In this document: positions 14,524 to 20,121 of the stretch, in pieces | How positions within the stretch are numbered: the stretch's first letter is position 1 | Layout: each line of letters opens with the position of its first letter | Assembly (NCBI GenBank): GCA_902797275.1 | Contig: CADBSI010000078.1 | Coordinates: forward strand, 1-20,121 | Source: an uncultured Erysipelotrichaceae bacterium | GTDB taxonomy: Bacteria > Bacillota_I > Bacilli_A > RF39 > UBA660 | Length of the DNA stretch: 20,121 nt | Reading direction: 5' to 3' | Notes under the pieces: model-generated | Seen by the model: the letters and a program-made list of their open reading frames with translations, nothing else | Told to the model about the DNA's origin: nothing | The model's database searches: none | Program-made: the position numbers and the translations under genes

Positions 14524-15582
14524 ATGAATAGTACAATCTTATATTCTATTAAGGTTATAATAACTACCCTTTTAATATCAGCTTTTTCTATTCCGGTTGT
14601 AAAAAAAATAGCAATTCATATAAATGCTTTAGATATTCCAAATGAAAGAAAAGTTCATAAAAAACCAATGCCAAGACTAGGTGGCTTGGGAATATTTTTT
14701 GCATTTTTAGTAGGCTATATGTTATTTGGTCAAAATACAATTAGAATGAATTCTATTTTAATTGGTAGTTTTATAATTATTTTAACTGGTATGATAGATG
14801 ATATCAAACCTTTAGATGCTAAAGATAAATTAATTGGTCAATTATTATCAGCAGCTATTATTGCTTTTTATGGTGAAATACTTTTAGATAATATTACAGC
14901 TTTTGGTTTAAATATAAACTTTGGCTATTTTGCCTATCCAATTACAATTATATTTATAGTAGCTTGTATGAATATTATTAATTTAATTGATGGTTTGGAT
15001 GGTCTTGCAGGTGGTGTTTCAGCAATTTTTTTCATGACCATAATAATTATTTGTTTCTTTCAAGGAAGAACAACTGGTCTTGAATTTACTTTAGCTTTAA
15101 TTACTTTAGGTAGTACTTTAGGATTTTTAGTTCATAACTTTTACCCAGCTAAAATATTTGCTGGGGATTCTGGAGCTTTGTTTTTAGGCTTCATAATAGC
15201 AGTTATTTCTCTACTTGGATTTAAAGCAACAGTTTTAACATCTGTTTTTATTCCTATTTTAACTTTAGGTGTTCCGATTTTAGATACTTTTTTTGCTATT
15301 ATTAGAAGACTTTTAAAACATAAAAAAATATCTGATGCTGATAAGCAACATTTACATCATCAATTATTAGGAATGAAATTTTCTCATCGTAATACTGTTT
15401 TAATTATTTATGGTGTTAATATTTTATTTGCAACAGCATCTATATTTTATACTTTAAATGAACAAATAGATATTTATATAAGACGAGGAATTTATCTTAT
15501 TTTACTTGTTTTAATATTCTGGTTTATTAATAAAACTAATATAATAACTGATAAACATATAAAGTTTGGTAAGAATAAATAA
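14524..15582 (+). CDS. tagO: Undecaprenyl-phosphate GlcNAc-1-phosphate transferase, TagO/WecA type
   Basis: The enzyme moves GlcNAc-1-phosphate from UDP-GlcNAc to undecaprenyl phosphate, the first step of wall teichoic acid or other surface polymer synthesis. The 352-residue polytopic protein has the family motifs: HKKPMPRLGG (45-54), the metal-binding Asp pair at 92-93, NIINLIDGLDGLAGG (150-164), FAGDSGAL (212-219) and HLHH (276-279) in the last cytoplasmic loop. About ten membrane spans are expected. MraY is excluded by the LIDGLDGLAGG and HLHH motif set. GGAGG before the ATG sets the start. The agrA-like gene follows after 16 bases, so the two may be co-transcribed. Confidence 0.92.
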   Translation: MNSTILYSIKVIITTLLISAFSIPVVKKIAIHINALDIPNERKVHKKPMPRLGGLGIFFAFLVGYMLFGQNTIRMNSILIGSFIIILTGMIDDIKPLDAKDKLIGQLLSAAIIAFYGEILLDNITAFGLNINFGYFAYPITIIFIVACMNIINLIDGLDGLAGGVSAIFFMTIIIICFFQGRTTGLEFTLALITLGSTLGFLVHNFYPAKIFAGDSGALFLGFIIAVISLLGFKATVLTSVFIPILTLGVPILDTFFAIIRRLLKHKKISDADKQHLHHQLLGMKFSHRNTVLIIYGVNILFATASIFYTLNEQIDIYIRRGIYLILLVLIFWFINKTNIITDKHIKFGKNK

Positions 15583-15598
15583 CTCCGAGGTGATATTT

Positions 15599-16357
15599 AT
15601 GATAAATTTTGTAATTTATGAAGATGAAGAATATTTTAGTGAATTGTATAGAAAAGAAATTCACAAATTTATGTGTAATGACAATGATTATTATAAAATA
15701 TATAATTTTAATAAATATAGTGATGATGTTATGGAGACAATAAAAAAATTAACAGGTCAAAATATTTATATATTAGATATTGAAGTAGAAGGTAAATCAG
15801 GACTTGATCTTGCAAGAGATATTAGAAGTTTCAGAAAAACCATGAATGATCAAATAATAATTGCAACAGCTCATTTAGATTTAATTCAAAATGCTTATCA
15901 TAAAAAAATACTAATGGTTGATTTTGTCTCGAAATTTGATGATTTAGAATCAAATCTTTTAGCTTGTTTTCGGGATATTTATGAAACATTTAATAGTAAT
16001 GAATTTTTATCATTTAAACAAGATGGAGAAATTATTAGAATACCTTATATTGATATTTTATTTATTGAAAAAGATAAAAATGAAGAATGCTTATTTATAG
16101 AAACTGAAGGTGGAAGATTTAAATACCGAGGTAATATTTCTAAAATAGAAAATATGTTAAAAAATGACAAGAGATTTTTCAAAACGCATAGAAGTTGTAT
16201 TGTTAATACATTTAAAATAACTAAAATTGTATCTAATGTACCTGCTATTTATTTTAATAACAAATGTACTAATTGTTTATCACGTGATAAAAGAAAAGAA
16301 TTAGAAGATATTTGTATGCTTAGTGATGGAGATTTAGATTATGATGATGAAGTTTGA
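15599..16357 (+). CDS. agrA: LytTR response regulator, AgrA-like
   Basis: The 252-residue protein has a receiver domain (about 1-125) with the acidic pocket E8-D9-E10, phosphoacceptor Asp60 in YILDIE, Thr90 and Lys112. A LytTR DNA-binding domain follows (about 135-240) with 'IPYIDILFIE' and 'FFKTHRSCIVN'. This two-domain form is that of AgrA, which is phosphorylated by AgrC and activates agr promoters through paired direct repeats. The start follows CCGAGGTGAT; an in-frame ATG 11 codons earlier overlaps tagO and has no ribosome binding site. The kinase gene overlaps its end by 17 bases, so the pair is coupled. Convergent agrD and agrB lie just beyond. Confidence 0.85.
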   Translation: MINFVIYEDEEYFSELYRKEIHKFMCNDNDYYKIYNFNKYSDDVMETIKKLTGQNIYILDIEVEGKSGLDLARDIRSFRKTMNDQIIIATAHLDLIQNAYHKKILMVDFVSKFDDLESNLLACFRDIYETFNSNEFLSFKQDGEIIRIPYIDILFIEKDKNEECLFIETEGGRFKYRGNISKIENMLKNDKRFFKTHRSCIVNTFKITKIVSNVPAIYFNNKCTNCLSRDKRKELEDICMLSDGDLDYDDEV

Positions 16358-17678
16358 TATACTAACTTGGATTAATTATTTTGTAGGTGCTTTTGCTTGC
16401 TGTGTAAGTATCTTTTTTTCAGGTAATGTTTTATTGAATATTAAAAAAATAAAATTCAATATTAAAGACTTTTTACTATTAATTTTATTTAGTATATTTT
16501 TAATATTTAATTCATTAATTATTGATAATGTATTAAAAATACTTGGAACCTTATTGGTTTTCTTTTCAATATATAAATTTATTTTAAAATGTAATATACA
16601 CGATAGTCTTATTTTTTCTGTTGTTACTTGTTTGATATTTTTATTAGGAGAGGTAACATTTGTTTTATTTGTTTCATTAATCGATTTGGTTTTTAAAACA
16701 GATATAATTGAAGTAATAGTAAAATCATTTTTTGGTAATTTCTTTATTAGCGTGATATCATTTTTCTATATTGTTTGGTTACAAAATATAATTAGAAAGT
16801 ATATTACTAAATTAAAAAGTAATAATAAACTTTATTTTGTATTTGTTGGTTTAATAACTATTTTAGTAATATTATCATCTATTTATAAATTATCATCTCA
16901 TAACTGGGAATTTAATTATTCGTTTGTTTTAAATATGATAATTATAATATGTAGTTTATTGCTCTTAATAGTACTTATAAAACAATATTTGAATAATAAA
17001 GAGATAACAGATAAATATACACTACTTGAAGATTATTTAAAAACATCGGCTGATTTAATTGAAAAATATAGTTCAACTATACATAAGTATAAAAATAATT
17101 TAATTACTATTAAAGGTTATGTAAATAATGATAAGGATAAAGCTAATACATATATAGACAGTTTATTAGATAATTATAAGGCTAAAAAATATAGTTGGTT
17201 TTCAAAGATAAATTATTTTGAAATTGATACTTTGCGTTATCTAATGTATTATAAATTATCAAAAGCAGAAGATAATAATTTAAAACTTGTTGTAACAGTT
17301 AGTAAAGAATTAAAAGATGTTAAATATTGTGAATTGCCAGTAAATGAAGTCGGTATATTATCAGATATAATTGGTGAATATTTGGATAATGCAATATACG
17401 CTGCAACTGAGTCAGATGAAAAAGTACTAGTATTAGACATATTTTCCCAGGATGATAAAATAAATTTTGTTATATCAAATACTTATAAAAATGATTTTGA
17501 TATAAATTTGATTACTAAAAGTGGATATACTACAAAAGGTAAAGGACATGGTTTAGGTTTATATGATATTGATAAACAATTAAAAAAGATTAATTATATA
17601 GATATAGGTTATAAAAAGATAGACAATTATTTTGTTGTTGAAGTTAAATTAGATATTATAAAAAAAGAAAAAGGCTAA
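16341..17678 (+). CDS. agrC: GHKL sensor histidine kinase, AgrC-like
   Basis: The 445-residue protein has six or seven membrane spans in its first 215 residues, with very short outside loops. A helical dimerisation region follows, with the phosphorylated His248 in 'TIHKYKNNLITIKG'. A GHKL ATPase comes next, with the N box EYLDNAIYAA (346-355, Asn350) and the G box GHGLGL (402-407). AgrC kinases of this layout bind a cyclic peptide on the outer face. Start choice is uncertain among three consecutive ATG codons (16341, 16344, 16347); GGAG at 16328-16331 suits the first. A bidirectional terminator overlaps the stop codon, beyond which agrD converges. Confidence 0.85.
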   Translation: MMMKFDILTWINYFVGAFACCVSIFFSGNVLLNIKKIKFNIKDFLLLILFSIFLIFNSLIIDNVLKILGTLLVFFSIYKFILKCNIHDSLIFSVVTCLIFLLGEVTFVLFVSLIDLVFKTDIIEVIVKSFFGNFFISVISFFYIVWLQNIIRKYITKLKSNNKLYFVFVGLITILVILSSIYKLSSHNWEFNYSFVLNMIIIICSLLLLIVLIKQYLNNKEITDKYTLLEDYLKTSADLIEKYSSTIHKYKNNLITIKGYVNNDKDKANTYIDSLLDNYKAKKYSWFSKINYFEIDTLRYLMYYKLSKAEDNNLKLVVTVSKELKDVKYCELPVNEVGILSDIIGEYLDNAIYAATESDEKVLVLDIFSQDDKINFVISNTYKNDFDINLITKSGYTTKGKGHGLGLYDIDKQLKKINYIDIGYKKIDNYFVVEVKLDIIKKEKG

Positions 17679-17696
17679 GTTAGTCTTTTTCTTTAT
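17664..17696. terminator. Bidirectional terminator between agrC and agrD
   Basis: Bases 17664-17676 pair with 17682-17694 (13 bp, one G-U) around a 5-base loop. T-rich stretches follow the stem on both strands, so it can end both the agrAC transcript and the convergent agrBD transcript. Confidence 0.75.
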
Positions 17697-17700
17697 TAGG

Positions 17701-17826
17701 TTATTTGTTTAACATTGATTTTGGCATTTCAGGCTCATCAACTACAAATAACCAACATCCCGTAGTAGCAACACCAGCAACAACTAAACCAACTGCACCA
17801 AGAAGTAAAGATAAATATTTTTTCAT
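17701..17826 (-). CDS. agrD: AgrD-like cyclic autoinducing peptide precursor, 41 aa
   Basis: This 41-codon gene reads ATG at 17826-17824 to TAA at 17703-17701, with AAGGAGG 6 bases before the ATG. The protein has an amphipathic or hydrophobic N-terminal part (MKKYLSLLLGAVGLVVAG), then 'TTGCWLFVVDEPEMPKSM'. AgrD precursors have just this plan: leader, a Cys followed by four hydrophobic residues that become a thiolactone, then an acidic D-E-P-x-x-P tail. Cys24 is the ring Cys. The likely signal core is CWLFV, comparable with CFMFV of Listeria; a six-residue ring ending at the second Val is also possible. It follows agrB in the usual B-D order. No other function fits as well. Confidence 0.9.
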   Translation of the reverse strand: MKKYLSLLLGAVGLVVAGVATTGCWLFVVDEPEMPKSMLNK

Positions 17827-17835
17827 AATTTCCTC

Positions 17836-17860
17836 CTTTTTATCTTTTTATCCTTTTTAT
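17836..17860 (-). repeat. Three copies of ATAAAAAG in the agrB-agrD leader
   Basis: On the minus strand ATAAAAAG occurs at 17860-17853, 17851-17844 and 17843-17836, the last running into the AAGGAGG of agrD. The result is an unstructured purine-rich leader that may help ribosome loading. It may also be chance in A-rich DNA. Confidence 0.5.
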
Positions 17861-17879
17861 TCTTTTAACATATAAGATA

Positions 17880-18479
17880 TTAGTTTTTATAATTTAAATA
17901 ATTTTTATAAGGTAGTTTAAATATTTTATATGTTATCGGCAAAATTAAAATTGTTTCTAATACTAAGCTAAACATTAAAAGATTTTTAATTAATATATTA
18001 TCTAATAATATAATTAAAGTTAAGTAAATTATTCCAGTTGCAATACTTAAAAACTTATAAATTTTTCGTTTTTTACTATTTATAAGAGGTCTTTTAATAG
18101 TATCTGCAGGTGCATATAATAAGAAACAAATTAAGCAAATGATTGGTATTACAATGTAAGTTAAGTCATTAAATATAAAGTTTTTACAGATCAATGGAAT
18201 ACCTAAGAATGATATGCTAGATGTTATCCAACACCAAATACTTTTAGAAGCATGTAAGCCAAATGCAGTTATTCGTAATAGATTGAATGTTAATAAAAAT
18301 AATAAAGTTTCTTTAAATATACCTAATATAAATGAAATAATAAGTATAACAATAACTTTGGAGAAACTTAAATAAATTGCTTCTATTCCATATTTGATTT
18401 CTTCTAGTTGAGTTTTATCGTATTTGTTTAAATCTTTTATAAGATTTATAGAACTATTTACGACAAAATTCTTAACCAT
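17880..18479 (-). CDS. agrB: AgrB-like peptide processing membrane protease
   Basis: AgrB is a membrane cysteine endopeptidase that removes the AgrD tail and forms the thiolactone. The 199-residue protein has the AgrB layout: a cytoplasmic N-terminal helix region, the first spans at about 38-66, the catalytic loop with His76 in 'FGLHASKS' and Cys83 in 'IWCWIT', then further spans to about residue 185. Staphylococcus aureus AgrB has its catalytic residues at almost the same positions. The start is the ATG at 18479, because GGTGAT lies 7 bases before it; an ATG seven codons earlier has no ribosome binding site. agrD follows after 53 bases. The unit converges on agrC. Confidence 0.9.
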   Translation of the reverse strand: MVKNFVVNSSINLIKDLNKYDKTQLEEIKYGIEAIYLSFSKVIVILIISFILGIFKETLLFLLTFNLLRITAFGLHASKSIWCWITSSISFLGIPLICKNFIFNDLTYIVIPIICLICFLLYAPADTIKRPLINSKKRKIYKFLSIATGIIYLTLIILLDNILIKNLLMFSLVLETILILPITYKIFKLPYKNYLNYKN

Positions 18480-18498
18480 ATTTCCTATCACCAAAATC

Positions 18499-18504
18499 AT
18501 TATA
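18499..18504 (-). promoter_or_regulatory. Possible -10 box of the agrB-agrD promoter
   Basis: TATAAT on the minus strand (18504-18499) lies 19 bases before the agrB ATG. The -35 region is poor, which is usual for activator-dependent agr promoters. An alternative AT-rich -10 overlaps just upstream. Confidence 0.4.
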
Positions 18505-18620
18505 TAATATTATTTAATTATTTTTTGAAAAGTGGCTGAATAGTTGTTTTTTACATGGTTTTGGCATTTTATTGATTAAAAGTCGATAATTTTACTGAAA
18601 AAGTACTAAAAAGATACAAT

Positions 18621-18650
18621 TGGTAAATATTTGGTAAAAAATGGTTTAAA
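18621..18650. repeat. Three phased TGGTAAA-like repeats between agrB and the cold-shock gene
   Basis: TGGTAAA begins at 18621 and 18632, and TGGTTTAAA at 18642, spaced 11 and 10 bases apart, about one helical turn each. They lie just before a possible cold-shock gene -10 (TATGAT, 18656-18661), so they could bind a regulator of either divergent gene. No known site matches. Confidence 0.45.
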
Positions 18651-18682
18651 TTTGATATGATTATTTTGCGCAGGAAAGAAAA

Positions 18683-18692
18683 GTAGATCTAC
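18683..18692. repeat. Palindrome GTAGATCTAC in the cold-shock gene leader
   Basis: A perfect 10-base palindrome lies 30 bases before the start codon, in what should be the 5' untranslated RNA. It could be an operator half-site pair or a weak RNA fold. Confidence 0.35.
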
Positions 18693-18721
18693 GAAAAAAA
18701 TATTATATGATAAGGAGAGAT

Positions 18722-18946
18722 ATGAACGTGGTAAGAGGTAGAGTTAAGTGGTTTAATAATGAGAAAGGTTATGGCTTTATTGAGTTTACTGAAAAAGATG
18801 ATATATTTGTTCATTATTCAGCAATTAATCAAGAAGGTTATAAAACCTTACAAGAAGGACAAATTGTTGAGTTTACACTTTTAGAAACTTCAAAAGGGTA
18901 TCAAGCACTTAATGTCACAGTAGTAAAAGATAAAATTATCGCTTAA
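18722..18946 (+). CDS. csp: Cold-shock domain protein (CspA family)
   Basis: Csp proteins bind single-stranded RNA and DNA and melt RNA structure, mostly at low temperature. The 74-residue product starts MNVVRGRVKWFNNEKGYGFIEF, here read in two parts: the RNP1 motif KGYGFIEF (about 15-22) and RNP2 DIFVHYS (27-33), with aromatic residues of the binding face in place. It then ends with 'KGYQALNVTVV', typical of the family. ATAAGGAGAG precedes the ATG at 18722; an in-frame ATG at 18707 lies before that site. The 242-base gap upstream leaves room for a long leader, common for cold-shock genes. A terminator overlaps the stop. Confidence 0.95.
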   Translation: MNVVRGRVKWFNNEKGYGFIEFTEKDDIFVHYSAINQEGYKTLQEGQIVEFTLLETSKGYQALNVTVVKDKIIA

Positions 18947-18960
18947 ACGATAGTTTTTTT
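18932..18960 (+). terminator. Intrinsic terminator of the cold-shock gene
   Basis: Bases 18932-18941 pair with 18948-18957 (10 bp, one G-U) around a 6-base loop, followed by T to 18960. The stop codon lies in the loop. Confidence 0.75.
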
Positions 18961-18970
18961 CTTTATTATG

Positions 18971-18979
18971 TGATATAAT
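18971..18979 (+). promoter_or_regulatory. Extended -10 promoter for hpf
   Basis: TGATATAAT with TATAAT at 18974-18979 lies 21 bases before the hpf ATG and 10 bases after the cold-shock terminator. No clear -35 is seen, since that position is within the terminator arm. Confidence 0.55.
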
Positions 18980-19000
18980 CAAATTATAAAAGGAGATGAT

Positions 19001-19522
19001 ATGATGGAAGTTTTAGTTAGAGGTAATAAAATAGACATTACTGATGCTATGAAAGATTATGTAAAGGAGAAGTTATCTAAGTTAGATAAATATACTTTAG
19101 ATGATACAACTGCAACAGTTCTTGTTAAAATTAGAAATTATTCTCAGAAAGTGGAAGTCACTATTCCTCTTAAAACATTAATGTTAAGAGCCGAAGATGA
19201 GAGTCAAGATTTTTATTCAGCTGTTGATTTAGTTGTAAATAAACTAGAAAGACAAATTAGAAAGAATAAATCTAAATTAAAGAAAAGAGAAAAATCAGGA
19301 ATTAAAGAATTTAATATAGATGATATAACTGATAATGGTGAAGATGAATTAGTTATTAAAAGAAAGAAAATAGATATTAAACCTATGAATTTAGATGAAG
19401 CTATTTTGCAAATGGAATTATTAGGACATAATTTCTATATGTATAAAGACAGTGATATTGGACGTATTGCACTAGTTTACAAGAGAAATGATGGCGGCTA
19501 TGGAGTAATTGAAGAAGAATAA
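19001..19522 (+). CDS. hpf: Ribosome hibernation promoting factor, long form
   Basis: Long HPF binds the 30S decoding region and dimerises to hold ribosomes as inactive 100S particles in stationary phase. The 173-residue protein has the N-terminal YfiA/HPF domain (about 1-100: 'VRGNKIDITDAMKDYVKEKL' start, basic helix 'KLERQIRKNKSKLKKR') and an acidic linker. The C-terminal dimerisation domain (about 120-173) shows 'IKPMNLDEAILQMELLGHNFYMY' and 'IALVYKRNDGGYGVIE' in order. AGGAG stands 5 bases before the first of two adjacent ATG codons, so the start may be 19001 or 19004. hpf followed by secA is the Bacillus order. Confidence 0.95.
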   Translation: MMEVLVRGNKIDITDAMKDYVKEKLSKLDKYTLDDTTATVLVKIRNYSQKVEVTIPLKTLMLRAEDESQDFYSAVDLVVNKLERQIRKNKSKLKKREKSGIKEFNIDDITDNGEDELVIKRKKIDIKPMNLDEAILQMELLGHNFYMYKDSDIGRIALVYKRNDGGYGVIEEE

Positions 19523-19528
19523 TAAAAT

Positions 19529-19563
19529 AAATAAACAAGATATTCCATTCTTGTTTATTTTTT
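19529..19563 (+). terminator. Intrinsic terminator after hpf
   Basis: A perfect 12-bp stem (19529-19540 with 19549-19560) with an 8-base loop is followed by a T run ending at 19563. Confidence 0.85.
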
Positions 19564-19571
19564 GATACAAT
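19563..19571 (+). promoter_or_regulatory. Extended -10 promoter for secA
   Basis: TGATACAAT (hexamer 19566-19571) starts on the last T of the hpf terminator and lies 23 bases before the secA ATG. It is part of an imperfect palindrome from 19562 to 19585 (TTGATACAAT and TATCAA arms), which could be an operator. Confidence 0.5.
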
Positions 19572-19594
19572 ATTGTATATATCAAGGAGGATGC

Positions 19595-20121
19595 ATGAAT
19601 ATATTTAAAAAATTATTTGATCATGAATATAAAGAATTAAAAAAATTTAATGAACTTGCAAGTAGTATAATGGCTCTTGATGAGAGTTATCAAAAGTTAA
19701 GTGATGAAGAACTTAAAAATAAAACTACAGAATTTAAAGAAAGATTAAAAAATGGAGAAACATTAGATGATATTTTAGTAGAGGCATTTGCTACGGTTAG
19801 AGAAATGGCTTATAGAAAACTAGGTGAGAAAGCTTTCTTTGTTCAATTAGTTGGTGGTATTGCTATTCATTATGGAAATATTGCTGAACTTAAAACAGGT
19901 GAAGGTAAAACTTTAGTAACAACTTTTCCAGCTTATTTAAATGCTTTAACAGGAGATGGAGTTCATGTTGTAACTGTAAATGAATACTTAACTGTAAGAA
20001 ATGCTGAATGGATGGGACCAATTTATGAAGGACTTGGTTTAACCGTTGGTATTAATAGACGTGATTTAACTCCTCAAGAAAAGAAAGAACAATATGATTG
20101 TGATATTTTATATACAACTAA
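19595..20121 (+). CDS. secA: Preprotein translocase ATPase SecA (3' end outside window)
   Basis: SecA is the motor that pushes unfolded preproteins through SecYEG. The 175 codons present cover the N-terminal region. They include 'DESYQKLSDEELKNKT', the Q-motif-like 'FFVQLVGGIAIH' with Gln84, Walker A in AELKTGEGKT (98-106), and 'GVHVVTVNEYLTVRNAEWMG'. The normal SecA pattern has more His and Arg before the Q motif ('RHFDVQ'); here it is KAFFVQ. AAGGAGG lies 4 bases before an ATG at 19595; an out-of-frame ATG at 19591 is not used. The frame is still open at the last base. Confidence 0.97.
   Translation, partial: MNIFKKLFDHEYKELKKFNELASSIMALDESYQKLSDEELKNKTTEFKERLKNGETLDDILVEAFATVREMAYRKLGEKAFFVQLVGGIAIHYGNIAELKTGEGKTLVTTFPAYLNALTGDGVHVVTVNEYLTVRNAEWMGPIYEGLGLTVGINRRDLTPQEKKEQYDCDILYTT

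Noticed and set aside
17249..17440. Open frame antisense to agrC
   Set aside because: It opposes the kinase N box and has low-complexity Ser/Thr content.
18480..18721. Second small peptide gene or riboswitch in the gap before the cold-shock gene
   Set aside because: No frame with a start and ribosome binding site, and no long complementary arms of a known riboswitch, could be seen.
1..20121. Recoded TGA (Mycoplasma-type code)
   Set aside because: TGA ends the DUF1934-like and agrA-like genes at exactly the expected places, and Trp is coded by TGG.
1..20121. CRISPR array, insertion sequence, prophage, defence island, tRNA or rRNA
   Set aside because: No regularly spaced repeats, transposase or phage genes, terminal inverted repeats or RNA gene structures were found; the gene content is core chromosomal.

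Overview
The window is very AT-rich, with tightly packed genes, strong GGAGG or GGTGAT ribosome binding sites and the standard code (TGA ends the genes at 4396 and 16357). It encodes forespore signalling proteins (SpoIIR, a SpoIIQ-like protein), the spore-coat protein GerQ, RNA polymerase delta, an Mbl-type MreB, a TagO-type transferase and an agr quorum-sensing set. This fits an endospore-forming low-GC Bacillota of class Bacilli, probably a small-genome lineage such as the uncultured gut Bacilli. That placement is inference; no rRNA is present.

Layout: 1-432 holds the tail of an unrecognised gene and a small hypothetical gene. 433-3949 is mixed-strand, with lemA and gerQ on minus, pduL on plus and a class A penicillin-binding protein on minus. 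4058-6730 is an operon of a DUF1934-like gene, rpoE, prfA and prmC. It is followed by spoIIR and a solitary membrane protein of unknown function with a near-consensus promoter. 8784-11620 holds a class II aldolase, murA and a degenerate SGNH hydrolase. 11725-14339 holds rpmE, rpiB, a DUF1146 gene, a spoIIQ-like gene and mbl. 14524-17678 holds tagO and a LytTR regulator/GHKL kinase pair. Convergent to these are agrD, a 41-codon gene, and agrB (17701-18479). 18722 to the end holds a cold-shock gene, long-form hpf and the start of secA.

The gene content resembles a compressed and rearranged version of the Bacillus subtilis chromosome arm that carries rpoE, fbaA, murAB, rpmE, prfA-prmC-spoIIR, ywzB-spoIIQ-mbl, tagO and hpf-secA. 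Most of the window is therefore core genome: translation termination, peptidoglycan and wall precursor synthesis, cell shape and sporulation.

The most notable item is the agr locus. AgrB, a 41-residue AgrD, an AgrC-like kinase and an AgrA-like regulator are all present, but as two convergent units sharing a terminator. The peptide predicts a cyclic signal with core CWLFV. A second theme is regulatory compression: extended -10 promoters sit directly behind or inside the preceding gene's terminator, and a terminator hairpin contains the spoIIR ribosome binding site. No tRNA, rRNA, CRISPR array, insertion sequence or prophage was seen, and no gap between genes exceeds 300 bases.
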